64,000 nucleotides of DNA from an uncultured Acidobacteriota bacterium. Lineage in GTDB: Bacteria > Acidobacteriota > Blastocatellia > Pyrinomonadales > Pyrinomonadaceae. The translations under genes were made by a program, and so were the position numbers. Under the pieces are notes generated by a model that made no database searches, was not told the DNA's origin, and saw only the letters and a program-made list of their open reading frames with translations. Every line of letters begins with the position of its first letter. The first letter of the stretch is position 1. Where the stretch lies: positions 7,552 through 71,551 of the forward strand of contig CADEGD010000002.1 in NCBI GenBank assembly GCA_902826795.1, read 5' to 3'. This document shows positions 43,687 through 54,042 of this stretch, in pieces.

Positions 43687-46191
43687 TCAGGCCGAATTTC
43701 GTCCTGCGTTGATGATGCCGAACGAGCAGCGTATCACCAGTTTCTCGTAAAGCTCCCGCTTCTTATCCCCCTCTTCTCTCAGCTTAGTTAACGCAAACTG
43801 CTGGATCGTCACGAGCGGAAGAACGATTCGCTCACGCGTCCGCACCGACCGCTGTTCCACCGGCAGGTCAGACATCAGTTCCGCATTTCCCGTTATCCGC
43901 GAAACAAACTTTAGAGTCCGGTCGAATTCGTCGCGGATCTTTCGCCACATCCGGCCGTAGTCGGGATCGTGTTCGAGATACGCGGTCAGGCTGAAATGAG
44001 TCTTTTGCATCGCCATCTCGCAATTGTCGATCAGCGTCTTAAAGAACGCGTTCTCGCGATACATCTTCGCGACCTTGTCGAGCTCGGGTTCGAGGGCGTG
44101 TAACGCGGAGCCGACACCATAAAATCCGGGCACGTTCTGCTTTATCTGGCTCCATGCACCGACGAACGGAATCGCCCGCAGATCGTTCAATGTCAGTTCG
44201 CCTTGTCCGCGTTTTGCCGGGCGGCTGCCGATGTTCGCTTGTGCGTAAAATCGCATCGGGCTGACTCCGGAGAGGTATTTCAGAAATTCCGGGTCGTCCT
44301 TCAGCTCGCGATATGCATCGAAGCTCGCCTTTGCGAGGCGGTCGGCAAGGTCGAATTCTTCGGCCGTAAAAGTCTCATCTCGCGGCGATAGGATCGGGCT
44401 GTGAAGCCCGGCATTGACGAGTTGCTCGATGTTGTATCTGGCCGCGTCCGTCGTGCCGAAATTTGAACTAACCGTCTGCCCTTGAATCGTCACCTCGATA
44501 GCGTCGTTCGCGATGTTGCCGCCCATTGACGCATAGAAGCGATGCGTCCGACCGCCGCCGCGAGCGGGCGGACCGCCGCGGCCGTCAAAGAAGACGACAC
44601 TTATGCCGAACTCATTCGCGAGCTTCGTTAGGCGGTCTTTGGCAGTGTAGATGCTCCAGTTCGCCATCAGATATCCGCCGTCTTTCGTCCCGTCGCTAAA
44701 GCCAAGCATGATCGTTTGACGGTCGCCACGGCGGCTAAGATGGGCACGATATTCAGGCATTGAATAGAGCTGTCGCATCGTGTTTTCGGCATGTTCGAGA
44801 TCGTCGATAGTCTCGAATAGCGGCACGATGTCGACGTCGATCCGTTCCCTTTCCCAGCCGGCGAGTGCGAATAGGCCGAGCACCTCGATCACGTTTACGG
44901 CTCCACGACATTGGCTGATGATGTACCGCTCGCAGCCGCGCGGGCCGTTCTCCGACTGAATAGAAGCGACGGATCTCACCGTCGCGATCGTGTCGGCCGC
45001 GATGTCGTCCGGCAGGGGAATGGTTAGCTTCGCGGCCCGAAGCAGCGAATCGATCTTTTGCTCGTCGGACATCGACTCATATCCGTCGATCAGTTCCGAG
45101 AGGATAGCCGTGTGAACGGCCGCTTCCTGGCGGATGTCGAGCGAGGCGAAATGAAGGCCGAAACATCTCACGCGGCCGAGCAGCGAATCGACCATCTCGA
45201 CAAAAAGTCCTTCATGTTCGTCGAGAATGAGTTTGCGTATCGCGAGCAGACGCTGCTCTATATCGAGAGCTGATAATTGCGCACCTTCGCCGACGAACGC
45301 CTCCCGATAAAGAATCGTTTCAAGCTCTGCGACCGCATTCTCGACGCCGGTAAATGTCAGTCTTCGCTTCAGTCTGCGGAGGTCGCGGTGATAGCAACGA
45401 AGTATCGCCTTTCGAAGTAATCGGCCAACCTGAAGTGTCGTCTCGTTCGTGACGAACGGATTGCCGTCGCGGTCTCCACCGGACCAGAAACCGATCCGTA
45501 TAAGATCGCTAAGGTCGAGTTCGAGATCTTTAGCGAGCGGCCGAAGCTGATCTTGGATGGCTCCGACGGCGGGGTAGAAAACGTTTTCGAGATACCATAT
45601 CTGGCTCGCGGCCTCGTCAACGGGAGTCGGTTTTGTTTTCTTGAAGAATGGTGTCCGGCCTAATTGCTGCAGCAGAAGATTGATCGCGGCGATATCGCCT
45701 GCGTTGATCGCAGGTTCGAGATCGTTGATGATACCGAGCACCGTGCCGGGATAAAATTGCGTCGGGTGTGCGGTCAGTACGAGGCGTATTGAGAATTTTG
45801 CAAGCCGCTCTTTTAGCTGATCGAACGCGTCGGCCTGTTCGACGGAAGCGAGCAGATGGCTGATCGTCCCCTTGCCGTCCATGTCGTGAAGGTCGCGAAA
45901 AGCAGCGTCTTCTAGAGCGTCGAAAAGCACGACCTGCCGCTCAGCATATTGCACGAATCGAAATAGAAGGTCGGTCTCGCCGTATTGAGCAAGGAATTCT
46001 TCGACGATCTCGATCGGGCTTTTGCCTTTCAATAAACCTTCATCGCAGGCCTCGCCAAAGAGCGACAGGAGGATGCCCGTTCGATCGACGCCGTAGAATG
46101 GCAGCGAGAGAAAAAGGCTGTTGTAAAGCTGAAACTTAATGCCTACGAGCTCTTGAAATTTATCTCCCGAGATAGTCCGGTTGCCGGTCAT
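43687..46191 (-). CDS. ppc: Phosphoenolpyruvate carboxylase
   Basis: 834 residues. It fixes bicarbonate on PEP to give oxaloacetate, the source of aspartate-family carbon used by asnB, thrC and ilvA. Catalytic His in LTAHPTQ, GWSGGDRDGNPFVT-like motif GFWSGGDRDGNPF, GFSDGTKDGGYL, and FFDGRGGPPARGGG, the hallmark loops. It is somewhat short of the E. coli enzyme (about 880). Convergent with tatA. Confidence 0.93.
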   Translation of the reverse strand: MTGNRTISGDKFQELVGIKFQLYNSLFLSLPFYGVDRTGILLSLFGEACDEGLLKGKSPIEIVEEFLAQYGETDLLFRFVQYAERQVVLFDALEDAAFRDLHDMDGKGTISHLLASVEQADAFDQLKERLAKFSIRLVLTAHPTQFYPGTVLGIINDLEPAINAGDIAAINLLLQQLGRTPFFKKTKPTPVDEAASQIWYLENVFYPAVGAIQDQLRPLAKDLELDLSDLIRIGFWSGGDRDGNPFVTNETTLQVGRLLRKAILRCYHRDLRRLKRRLTFTGVENAVAELETILYREAFVGEGAQLSALDIEQRLLAIRKLILDEHEGLFVEMVDSLLGRVRCFGLHFASLDIRQEAAVHTAILSELIDGYESMSDEQKIDSLLRAAKLTIPLPDDIAADTIATVRSVASIQSENGPRGCERYIISQCRGAVNVIEVLGLFALAGWERERIDVDIVPLFETIDDLEHAENTMRQLYSMPEYRAHLSRRGDRQTIMLGFSDGTKDGGYLMANWSIYTAKDRLTKLANEFGISVVFFDGRGGPPARGGGRTHRFYASMGGNIANDAIEVTIQGQTVSSNFGTTDAARYNIEQLVNAGLHSPILSPRDETFTAEEFDLADRLAKASFDAYRELKDDPEFLKYLSGVSPMRFYAQANIGSRPAKRGQGELTLNDLRAIPFVGAWSQIKQNVPGFYGVGSALHALEPELDKVAKMYRENAFFKTLIDNCEMAMQKTHFSLTAYLEHDPDYGRMWRKIRDEFDRTLKFVSRITGNAELMSDLPVEQRSVRTRERIVLPLVTIQQFALTKLREEGDKKRELYEKLVIRCSFGIINAGRNSA

Positions 46192-46240
46192 TTATTCGAT
46201 TGTATTACAGCGTCGAATGATGCAGTTTGAAAAATAGTGA

Positions 46241-46268
46241 TTGACAAGGCTTCGGATGCCGTACTAAT
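46241..46268 (+). promoter_or_regulatory. Promoter of the ilv operon
   Basis: TTGACA at 46241-46246 and a TACTAAT -10 region at 46262-46268 (about 16-bp spacer). Expected start about 46275, 25 bases before the leader ATG. A second TTGACA (46492-46497), after the attenuator, might give terminator-independent expression with a poorer -10 (CATAGT). Confidence 0.7.
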
Positions 46269-46299
46269 CTGACACTCGGCTCAACACGAGCTACCCCGA

Positions 46300-46410
46300 A
46301 TGCTGAACCGAAACGAAAACTTGACCGTTAATTCCAACACCCGTCCGACGGCGAGCGTGGATATTCGTGTCGGCATTAGCATTATCGTCATTATTCCGCC
46401 GAGCGGATAG
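46300..46410 (+). CDS. ilvL: ilv operon leader peptide
   Basis: 36-codon frame from ATG 46300 to TAG 46410. Its last third is VDIRVGISIIVIIPPSG, with seven Ile and four Val codons in the last 17 codons, the classic control block of a branched-chain amino acid leader. Ribosome stalling at these codons when Ile/Val-tRNA is scarce would free the antiterminator. The stop codon lies inside the antiterminator arm. Too short for the usual gene callers. Confidence 0.85.
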   Translation: MLNRNENLTVNSNTRPTASVDIRVGISIIVIIPPSG

Positions 46411-46476
46411 GGCTTTTAGAGATCAGACGCAATGCGTCAGAAGCCGCTATCCGATAAGCAGGATAGTGGCTTTTTT
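46404..46476 (+). terminator. Attenuator: antiterminator and terminator
   Basis: Terminator: AGCCGCTATCC (46442-46452), loop of eight, GGATAGTGGCT (46461-46471) with one G-U pair, then six T. Antiterminator: CGGATAGGGCTT (46404-46415) can pair with AAGCCGCTATCCG (46441-46453) leaving one bulged base, which sequesters the 5' arm of the terminator. A short hairpin GACGC-AAT-GCGTC (46426-46438) lies between. The two structures are mutually exclusive, the defining feature of attenuation. Confidence 0.88.
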
Positions 46477-46576
46477 GTTTTCGGGAAAAGGTTGACAGGT
46501 ATAAATAGTTGTCATAGTCTTGAGAAGATCAAAACGTTTGTTAATATAGACTTTCGACGTTCCTCGATCAGAACGA

Positions 46577-48328
46577 ATGGAAACAGCCACCCAAAAAAAT
46601 CCGACGGTCGTCACGATTCCCGTATCGGTTCACGAAACAGAGAAGGTTCGCGGGGCCGAGGTTCTTATTAAAGGGCTGATCGCAAACGGAGTCGACACGA
46701 TATTCGGACTTCCGGGCGGAGCGGTGCTGCACATCTACGACGAGCTTTGGCGATATCGCGAACAGGTGACGCACTACCTCGTCCGGCACGAACAGGGGGC
46801 GGTTCACGCGGCGGAGGGATATGCGAGAGCGACGGGAAAGGTCGGTGTCGCATTGGTGACATCGGGCCCGGGTGCGACGAATGCGGTCACAGGAATTGCG
46901 ACGGCGTACATGGACTCGATCCCGCTGGTCGTCATCACCGGACAAGTTCCGAGCGGGATGATCGGGACGGACGCCTTTCAGGAAGTCGATACGTTCGGCA
47001 TCACGCTACCGGTAGTAAAACACAGCTATCTTGTTCGAAATGTTCACGAACTTGAGGACATCGTTAACGAAGCATTTTATCTGGCAAAGGAAGGTAAGCC
47101 CGGCCCAGTCGTCATAGACATTCCGAAAGACGTAACGGCGCAGTTGACCGAATATCGCGGACCGCAGAACGCAACGCTGGTGTTCGAAGCCGAGCGTCCG
47201 AAGCCTTCTGTAAAGTCGGTAGAGTTGGCGGTTGAAAAGATCCTAGCTGCGCGGAGGCCCGTTTTCTATGTCGGCGGCGGCGTGGTCTCGGCAGACGCGG
47301 CGGACGAACTTGCAAGGGTCGTTGAGATCCTCGACGTACCAGTTACGCCGACGCTGATGGGCCTCGGCGGATTTCCTACTGCTCATCCGCAGTGCCTCGG
47401 AATGCTCGGGATGCACGGGACGTATGCGGCAAATCTAGCGGTTGCGGAGAGCGATCTGCTCGTCGCTGTCGGCGTAAGATTTGACGACCGTGTGACCGGC
47501 AAACTTAACACATTCGCGCCAAACGCCGAGGTCATTCACATCGACATCGACGCGTCAAACATCGGCAAGCTTCGTAAACCGCAGATACCAGTCGTTGCAG
47601 ATGCAAAGGAAGCGTTGGCTGCGTTGGCTGATCGGTTTGCGCAGGAATCGCTCGGCAAAGATCGACTTGCTGATTGGTGGGAACAGATCAACGAATGGCG
47701 GTCGGAAGTGCCGCTGTCGTGCGAATATTCGGAAACCGAGATCAAGCCGCAACAGTTGATCGAAACGCTGCACAAGGTGACGGACGGCGATGCCGTTGTG
47801 GTCACCGATGTCGGCCAACATCAGATGTGGGCTGCGCAGTTTTATCCGTGTAAAAGAAGCCGTCAGTTTCTGACGAGCGGCGGGCTCGGAACGATGGGAT
47901 TCGGACTTCCCGCCGCCATGGGTGCTCAGCTTGCATGCCCGGACACGACAGTCGTGGCTGTAGTCGGCGATGGCGGATTTCAGATGACGAATCAGGAGAT
48001 CATCACCGCGGTCCAGTACAACATTCCGCTCAAGGTCGTGATCATGAACAACGGCTATCTCGGGATGGTGAGGCAGTGGCAGGAGATGTTTTACGACCGT
48101 GCTTATTCAGAAGTCGATCTTTCGGTCTCGCCGGATTTCGTGAAGCTTGCGGAGGCGTACGGAGCAAAAGGGTTAAGGGCGACGACGCCGGAAGAACTGG
48201 AAGATGTGCTTCGCCAGGGGCTGGAATACGACGGCGTTGCGATTATTGACGTCGTCGTTTCGAAAGAGGAAAACGTTTTCCCGATCGTGCCGGCGGGCGG
48301 CGAATCGCGGAACATGATCTTGAAATAA
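46577..48328 (+). CDS. ilvB: Acetolactate synthase large subunit
   Basis: 583 residues, full-length ThDP enzyme. N-terminal GLPGGAVLHIYDEL, catalytic Glu in VRHEQGAVHAAEGYARATG, SGPGATNAVTGIATAYMDSIP, the FAD-binding middle and the C-terminal ThDP motif VVGDGGFQMTNQEI ... NNGYLGMVRQWQEMFYDRAYSE. It condenses pyruvate (or pyruvate plus 2-ketobutyrate), the first common step of Val and Ile synthesis. First structural gene after the attenuator. Confidence 0.96.
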   Translation: METATQKNPTVVTIPVSVHETEKVRGAEVLIKGLIANGVDTIFGLPGGAVLHIYDELWRYREQVTHYLVRHEQGAVHAAEGYARATGKVGVALVTSGPGATNAVTGIATAYMDSIPLVVITGQVPSGMIGTDAFQEVDTFGITLPVVKHSYLVRNVHELEDIVNEAFYLAKEGKPGPVVIDIPKDVTAQLTEYRGPQNATLVFEAERPKPSVKSVELAVEKILAARRPVFYVGGGVVSADAADELARVVEILDVPVTPTLMGLGGFPTAHPQCLGMLGMHGTYAANLAVAESDLLVAVGVRFDDRVTGKLNTFAPNAEVIHIDIDASNIGKLRKPQIPVVADAKEALAALADRFAQESLGKDRLADWWEQINEWRSEVPLSCEYSETEIKPQQLIETLHKVTDGDAVVVTDVGQHQMWAAQFYPCKRSRQFLTSGGLGTMGFGLPAAMGAQLACPDTTVVAVVGDGGFQMTNQEIITAVQYNIPLKVVIMNNGYLGMVRQWQEMFYDRAYSEVDLSVSPDFVKLAEAYGAKGLRATTPEELEDVLRQGLEYDGVAIIDVVVSKEENVFPIVPAGGESRNMILK

Positions 48329-48362
48329 CTGAACGCCTAAAGGCGTCACTCTTACTTTTTTG

Positions 48363-48881
48363 ATGCGTCACACGATCTCAATAATTGTCGCGAACGAAGC
48401 CGGCGAACTCTCGCGGATAGTCGGGCTGTTTTCAGCACGCGGCTATAACATCGAGACGATCTCGGTCGGCAAGACGCTCGACCCGCGATGGTCGAAAGCG
48501 ACCATTGTAACCAGCGGCGACGACACGACGATCGAGCAGATCGTGAAGCAATGCTCGCGGCTCGCACGCGTGAAAGAGGTAAAAGCCGTAACGACGCTGC
48601 CGCATATCGAACGCGAGATGGCTTTGATAGATGTTTCGGTCACGCGCGGAGACGAGCGGCAGGAAGTGATGAGCCTGGTGAATATTTTCCGGGCTAAGGT
48701 CGTGGACATTTCGCATGACAAGATGATCCTGGAAATGTCCGGGACTCAAGACAAGGTCGAGACGTTCATCGATATGCTGAAACCGCTAGCGATCAATGAA
48801 GTGACACGAAGCGGAACCGTCGCCATAACGCGGCTGTCGGCTCTTGAAGGTTCAGAGTACGCGCTTCAGCGTGCTGCTTAG
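48363..48881 (+). CDS. ilvN: Acetolactate synthase small subunit
   Basis: 172 residues. ACT domain HTISIIVANEAGELSRIVGLFSARGYNIETISV, the valine-sensing regulatory fold, then the C-terminal domain. ATG 48363 is preferred to the TTG at 48360. The 34-bp gap after ilvB holds a small hairpin (ACGCC-TAAA-GGCGT) and a T-rich run that could act as a partial terminator or be another short repeat. Confidence 0.94.
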   Translation: MRHTISIIVANEAGELSRIVGLFSARGYNIETISVGKTLDPRWSKATIVTSGDDTTIEQIVKQCSRLARVKEVKAVTTLPHIEREMALIDVSVTRGDERQEVMSLVNIFRAKVVDISHDKMILEMSGTQDKVETFIDMLKPLAINEVTRSGTVAITRLSALEGSEYALQRAA

Positions 48882-48905
48882 GAACGAGTCAAAGTTGAAC
48901 TCTAA

Positions 48906-49940
<1,035 letters not shown>

Positions 49941-49945
49941 GAGGT

Positions 49946-49968
49946 GCGGACAGCAATGTCCGCGTTCC
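49946..49968. repeat. Single REP-like hairpin before cupin gene
   Basis: GCGGACA-GCAA-TGTCCGC followed by GTTCC, then three bases (ATT) and the ATG at 49972. The geometry GTCCGCGTTCC-N3-ATG is the same as at the asnB start (39488). It begins five bases after the ilvC stop. Confidence 0.8.
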
Positions 49969-49971
49969 ATT

Positions 49972-50346
49972 ATGAAAGTCTACGATCTGAACGAACTGAA
50001 CGGCGACGCCGTAAACGATTCGTATAACCGCCAAGCGGTCTATGGCGAATCGGTCAGCGTCGCACGGCTCGATGTGAAAAAGGGCGAGGTAACGCAAGCT
50101 CACTCGCACGACACGGAAGAGGTCATCTACCTGTTGCAAGGCAGATGGCTTTTTCATTTGCCGGACGGCGACGTGATGCTTACCGACAACCAGATGCTGT
50201 GCATCCCCGCCGGCGACGTTCACTCCTCCGAAGTAATCGAAGACAGCATTGCTGTCGATATTTGCTCCAACATTAGACCCGACTGGCGGTCCGGACAGGA
50301 TCGAATTCTCCACACAAATCCCGAACAGTTTCTCTGGGCTGTTTAG
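49972..50346 (+). CDS. Cupin-domain protein in ilv operon
   Basis: 124 residues, one cupin barrel. Metal-binding motif 1 QAHSHDTEEVIYLLQGRWLFHL (G-x5-H-x-H-x4-E) and motif 2 IPAGDVHSSEV (P-x-G-x2-H). Small cupins bind a divalent metal and act as sensors, isomerases or dioxygenases. Position inside ilvC-ilvA suggests co-transcription, but no established ilv role exists. It might have been brought under this promoter together with the repeat at its start. Confidence 0.8.
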   Translation: MKVYDLNELNGDAVNDSYNRQAVYGESVSVARLDVKKGEVTQAHSHDTEEVIYLLQGRWLFHLPDGDVMLTDNQMLCIPAGDVHSSEVIEDSIAVDICSNIRPDWRSGQDRILHTNPEQFLWAV

Positions 50347-50374
50347 CCCGAGTCGGATGTTTGGAACGAGACGC

Positions 50375-50393
50375 GGGCGCCGCAGCGGCGTCC
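50375..50393. repeat. GC-rich palindrome
   Basis: GCGCCGC-A-GCGGCGT core (one G-U pair) between the cupin stop and the ilvA start. It resembles another short palindromic repeat type. A run of six T follows at a distance of about 13 bases, too far for an efficient terminator. Confidence 0.45.
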
Positions 50394-50453
50394 TTGGATT
50401 TCTTTTTTCTGCGACCGCTTCCTCAGCGGCAAAAATAACGAGGCACGACGAAG

Positions 50454-51488
50454 ATGTTATCGGTAAGTCGTTACGAAGGAGTGAGTTTCGCACCGGGCGA
50501 AGCTCTGGGTTATCAACCTGCTTTCCATCCGACTTCCAAAATTATTAGCATCAGTGAAATTCGGAGGGCCGCTACGCGGATCGCCCCTTACATTAAACGA
50601 ACGCCGACGCTGATCGACACTTATTTGAGCGAGCGGCTCGGGGCGAACGTTTACCTCAAGCACGAGCTGCTGCAGCGAACGGGAGCGTTCAAAGTTCGCG
50701 GCGCATTCAACAAGATGCTACAGATTTCGGATGAGGAGCGACGACGGGGAGTTGTCGCCGCTAGTGCCGGAAATCATGCCCAGGCGGTGGCGTACGCGGC
50801 ACGGATCCTGGGTTTGAAAGCCGTGATCCTGATGCCCGAAGACACGCCGGACAACTATGTTCAAAAGACGTTGAAGCATGGGGCGGAAGTGCGATTCTTT
50901 CCCTCTCTCGCGTACGCGTTCGATGCGGCTTCTTCATTCGAGAGTGACGGCTATACTTATATTCATCCGTTCGACGACCGCGACGTGATAGCCGGACAAG
51001 GAACGATCGGCCTCGAAATACTCGCAGACGTTCCGGAAGTGACCGACGTTATCGTCAGCATCGGCGGCGGCGGATTGTCGGGCGGCGTTGCGTGTGCGTT
51101 AAGGTCGCTTAAGCCGTCAGTGAATGTATGGGGAGTAGAGACTCGCGGTGCCCACAGTATGGCGGCCGCTCTCGATGCGGGCAGGCCTGTCGAGCTTTCA
51201 GGGGTCACCTCGATAGCAAGCACGCTCGGTGCCGCACGCGTCGGCGAATTGAATTTCGAACTCGCAAAAGAGTATCTTTCGAGTGTTACCGTGGTCGATG
51301 ACAGCGAGGCCGTGAGCGAGATGTTCTGCCTGCTCGACAAGGCGAAGGTTTTAACCGAACCGGCCACGTCTTGTACGCTCGCGGCGGCCGAACGACTGCG
51401 TGAAAAATTCGGGCCGGATAGCCACGTTGTGCTCATCCTTTGCGGCGGCAACATCGGGCTCGACGACCTTTTTTCGTTGAGGACCTAG
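50454..51488 (+). CDS. ilvA: Threonine dehydratase without ACT domain
   Basis: 344 residues. PLP lysine 80 in TGAFKVRGAF, AASAGNHAQAVAYAA, glycine-rich IGGGGLSGG and the late CGGNIG. It deaminates threonine to 2-ketobutyrate for isoleucine. The C-terminal ACT-like regulatory domain of biosynthetic IlvA (about 500 residues) is absent, so isoleucine feedback by that route is not expected. Control probably falls on the attenuator. The first 25 residues are not typical of the family and may derive from the repeat-rich DNA upstream. Confidence 0.9.
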   Translation: MLSVSRYEGVSFAPGEALGYQPAFHPTSKIISISEIRRAATRIAPYIKRTPTLIDTYLSERLGANVYLKHELLQRTGAFKVRGAFNKMLQISDEERRRGVVAASAGNHAQAVAYAARILGLKAVILMPEDTPDNYVQKTLKHGAEVRFFPSLAYAFDAASSFESDGYTYIHPFDDRDVIAGQGTIGLEILADVPEVTDVIVSIGGGGLSGGVACALRSLKPSVNVWGVETRGAHSMAAALDAGRPVELSGVTSIASTLGAARVGELNFELAKEYLSSVTVVDDSEAVSEMFCLLDKAKVLTEPATSCTLAAAERLREKFGPDSHVVLILCGGNIGLDDLFSLRT

Positions 51489-51540
51489 AGGATCGTTTCT
51501 TTTCAGCAGTCGATCAGAAAGATTTTTTCGTTTCATCTTC

Positions 51541-51612
51541 AGTGGGTTAGTGGATAGTGACAAGTGGATAGTCAGATTTACACTATCCACTTGTCACTAT
51601 CCACTACCCACT
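51541..51612. repeat. Long hairpin between ilvA and ilvD
   Basis: A 31-bp stem with one bulged T: 51541-51572 pairs with 51582-51612 around a 9-base loop. The arm itself repeats AGTGGATAGT. It lies 25 bp before ilvD. No T-run follows, so it is not a typical terminator; an RNase III site or a small inverted-repeat element are alternatives. Confidence 0.85.
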
Positions 51613-51637
51613 GAAGATATAGATAATTCCGAGAAGC

Positions 51638-53314
51638 ATGCAGGTTAACAGAATAAGCAAAGTCACCACCGAAGGCGTTGAACGCTCGCCAAACCGGGCG
51701 ATGCTGCGTGCGGTCGGGTTCGGGGATGAAGATTTTCAGAAACCAATCATCGGTATAGCTAACGGATATAGCACGATCACGCCGTGTAATCTCAGCCTTG
51801 GCGATCTGGCCAACGCCGCGGTCAAGGAAGGCAAGCGGATCGGGATGATGCCGCAGATTTTCGGCACGATAACGATCAGTGACGGCATCTCGATGGGTAC
51901 GCCGGGAATGAAGTATTCGCTCATCTCGCGTGAGGTGATAGCGGATTCGATCGAAACGGTCTGTCGCGGGCAAGCAATGGACGGCGTCGTGGTGATCGGC
52001 GGCTGCGACAAGAACATGCCGGGTGGAATGATCGCCATCGCACGACTGAACATTCCTGCCATCTACATTTACGGCGGCACGATCAAGGCAGGACATCTCG
52101 ATGGCAAAGACTTAACAGTCGTGAGCGCGTTCGAAGCGGTTGGCGAATATCTTGCCGGCAAGATCGACGATGAACAGTTAAATGCGGTCGAGAAACACGC
52201 GTGTCCCGGAGCGGGATCGTGCGGCGGAATGTACACCGCGAACACGATGTCTTCGGCTATCGAAGCGATGGGAATGGCACTTCCTTATTCGTCGACAATG
52301 GCAGCGGAAGATGCCGAGAAACGCCAGAATGCGATCGAGTCAGTCACCGCGCTCGAAGCCGCCATTCGCAACCAGCTTCTCCCGAGCGAAATCATGACGC
52401 GCGAAGCATTTGAGAATGCGATCGCGGTGATAATGGCAACGGGCGGTTCCACAAACGCCGTGCTGCATCTGATCGCCATCGCGCATTCGATGGGCGTCCC
52501 GCTGACGATAGACGATTTTGAAACGATCCGCCGACGCGTTCCGGTTCTGTGCGACCTCAAGCCGTCCGGCAAGTACGTCGCAACAGACCTGCACAAGGCC
52601 GGCGGAATTCCTTTGGTGATGAAAATGCTGCTGAAGGCGGGCCTGCTTCACGGCGATTGCATGACGATCACCGGCAAGACGGTGGCCGAGAACCTGGCTG
52701 ACGTTCCAAATTCGCCGTCTGCCGATCAGGACGTCGTTCGCCCTTTTGATCGACCATTATATGCCGAGGGCCATCTCGCGATCCTTCGCGGCAATCTTGC
52801 GGAAGAGGGTGCGGTTGCGAAAGTCACAGGCATCAAGAGCCGAAAGATCACCGGGCCAGCAAAGGTGTTCGATTCTGAAGAAGACTGCATGGCGGCGATC
52901 ATGAAAAGGCAGATCAAGGCCGGCGATGTAGTCGTGATCCGATACGAGGGGCCGAAGGGCGGGCCTGGAATGCGCGAGATGCTTGCCCCAACTTCGGCTA
53001 TCATCGGCCTCGGCCTCGGCGATTCCGTCGGCCTGATCACAGACGGTCGATTCTCTGGCGGGACTTATGGAATGGTCGTCGGCCATGTTTCGCCCGAGGC
53101 AGCGGTCGGCGGAAATCTCGCCCTCTTGGAAAACGGCGATATCGTCACGATCGACGCCGATTCGCAAATCTTATGCGTCGATCTTACCGACGAAGAACTT
53201 GCTGCTCGCCGAAATCTCTGGAAGCTTCCCGAGCGGCTAGCTAACGTCAAAGGCGTTGCCGCAAAGTACGCAAAACTTGTCGGCTCAAGCTCGCTTGGAG
53301 CTGTGACAGATTAG
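51638..53314 (+). CDS. ilvD: Dihydroxy-acid dehydratase
   Basis: 558 residues. Iron-sulfur ligands in [13 protein letters not shown] and [16 protein letters not shown], later [14 protein letters not shown] with the catalytic Ser region. It dehydrates the dihydroxy acids of Val and Ile synthesis. All enzymes from threonine to the 2-keto acids are in this operon except the aminotransferase; no leu genes are present. Confidence 0.96.
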   Translation: MQVNRISKVTTEGVERSPNRAMLRAVGFGDEDFQKPIIGIANGYSTITPCNLSLGDLANAAVKEGKRIGMMPQIFGTITISDGISMGTPGMKYSLISREVIADSIETVCRGQAMDGVVVIGGCDKNMPGGMIAIARLNIPAIYIYGGTIKAGHLDGKDLTVVSAFEAVGEYLAGKIDDEQLNAVEKHACPGAGSCGGMYTANTMSSAIEAMGMALPYSSTMAAEDAEKRQNAIESVTALEAAIRNQLLPSEIMTREAFENAIAVIMATGGSTNAVLHLIAIAHSMGVPLTIDDFETIRRRVPVLCDLKPSGKYVATDLHKAGGIPLVMKMLLKAGLLHGDCMTITGKTVAENLADVPNSPSADQDVVRPFDRPLYAEGHLAILRGNLAEEGAVAKVTGIKSRKITGPAKVFDSEEDCMAAIMKRQIKAGDVVVIRYEGPKGGPGMREMLAPTSAIIGLGLGDSVGLITDGRFSGGTYGMVVGHVSPEAAVGGNLALLENGDIVTIDADSQILCVDLTDEELAARRNLWKLPERLANVKGVAAKYAKLVGSSSLGAVTD

Positions 53315-53405
53315 GCCATTCCCGCAAAATTCAAAGCCATGTTGCGTCTCGTCTAAAGTTTCAATACGCTAACCAATGCACGAACAACCGGAGGTTTTTA
53401 GCAGG

Positions 53406-54020
53406 ATGTATAAATCTGATCGCGCGAGTTCAAATCTCGCGCTTGTTGCCCTCGCATGTTTGATGATTGTCGGGCTCGGCTGCAACCTTGCGGATCGCTT
53501 GGGCTCGGGCGGCAACAGCACATCCTCTGATAGGCCGACGCTTGGCACGACTAAAAGCGGCACGAAGCTGTATTCGGATGAAGCCGCGCTTGCGGATTTC
53601 GTGGCCGACTTGAAAAGCACGCTGGGCACCGAAGATCCGAAAGTGTTAGACCTGCTCGTTTATGAGTCTTACATAATGGTCAAAGTTCAGGACCCGAAAA
53701 AGCCCGAGAATGTCGACGGCTACACCTACAAAGACGGATCGCTGGGTTCGCCCGCTCCAGTCAAGATAATGGGCAACGGCAAGATCGAAGACAATGTTTT
53801 CTCGTTGAGCGAAGTAAATCTTGCGGCGTTGCCGAAATTGACCGAAGAGATCATGGCAAAGCTCAAAGACGTGGAAGGCGGATCGTTTACGGGTTATTCC
53901 ATCGATAAAGGAATGTTTGGCAAAGAGCTTACGATCGATCCGCTGGTTAGCGGTACCAGAAAGACGATCATGGCTGATGCGGATAAGAACGGGAAACTTA
54001 CGAAGTGGGAAGTGAAATAG
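53406..54020 (+). CDS. Lipoprotein, unknown
   Basis: 204 residues from ATG 53406 with GGAGG eleven bases upstream. An in-frame ATG at 53376 is possible but adds nothing recognisable. Signal sequence LALVALACLMIVGLGC ends in a lipobox-like Cys. The mature protein is Lys/Asp/Gly-rich with a C-terminal TIDPLVSGTRKTIMADADKNGKLTKWEVK. I do not recognise the family. It has its own terminator. Confidence 0.7.
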   Translation: MYKSDRASSNLALVALACLMIVGLGCNLADRLGSGGNSTSSDRPTLGTTKSGTKLYSDEAALADFVADLKSTLGTEDPKVLDLLVYESYIMVKVQDPKKPENVDGYTYKDGSLGSPAPVKIMGNGKIEDNVFSLSEVNLAALPKLTEEIMAKLKDVEGGSFTGYSIDKGMFGKELTIDPLVSGTRKTIMADADKNGKLTKWEVK

Positions 54021-54042
54021 CCTTTAATTCTTTTTGTCTTTG

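Noticed and set aside
48329-48362. Hairpin and T-run between ilvB and ilvN as a full terminator
   Set aside because: Only a 5-bp stem, and the T-run is separated from it by about eight bases; ilvN must be co-expressed with ilvB.
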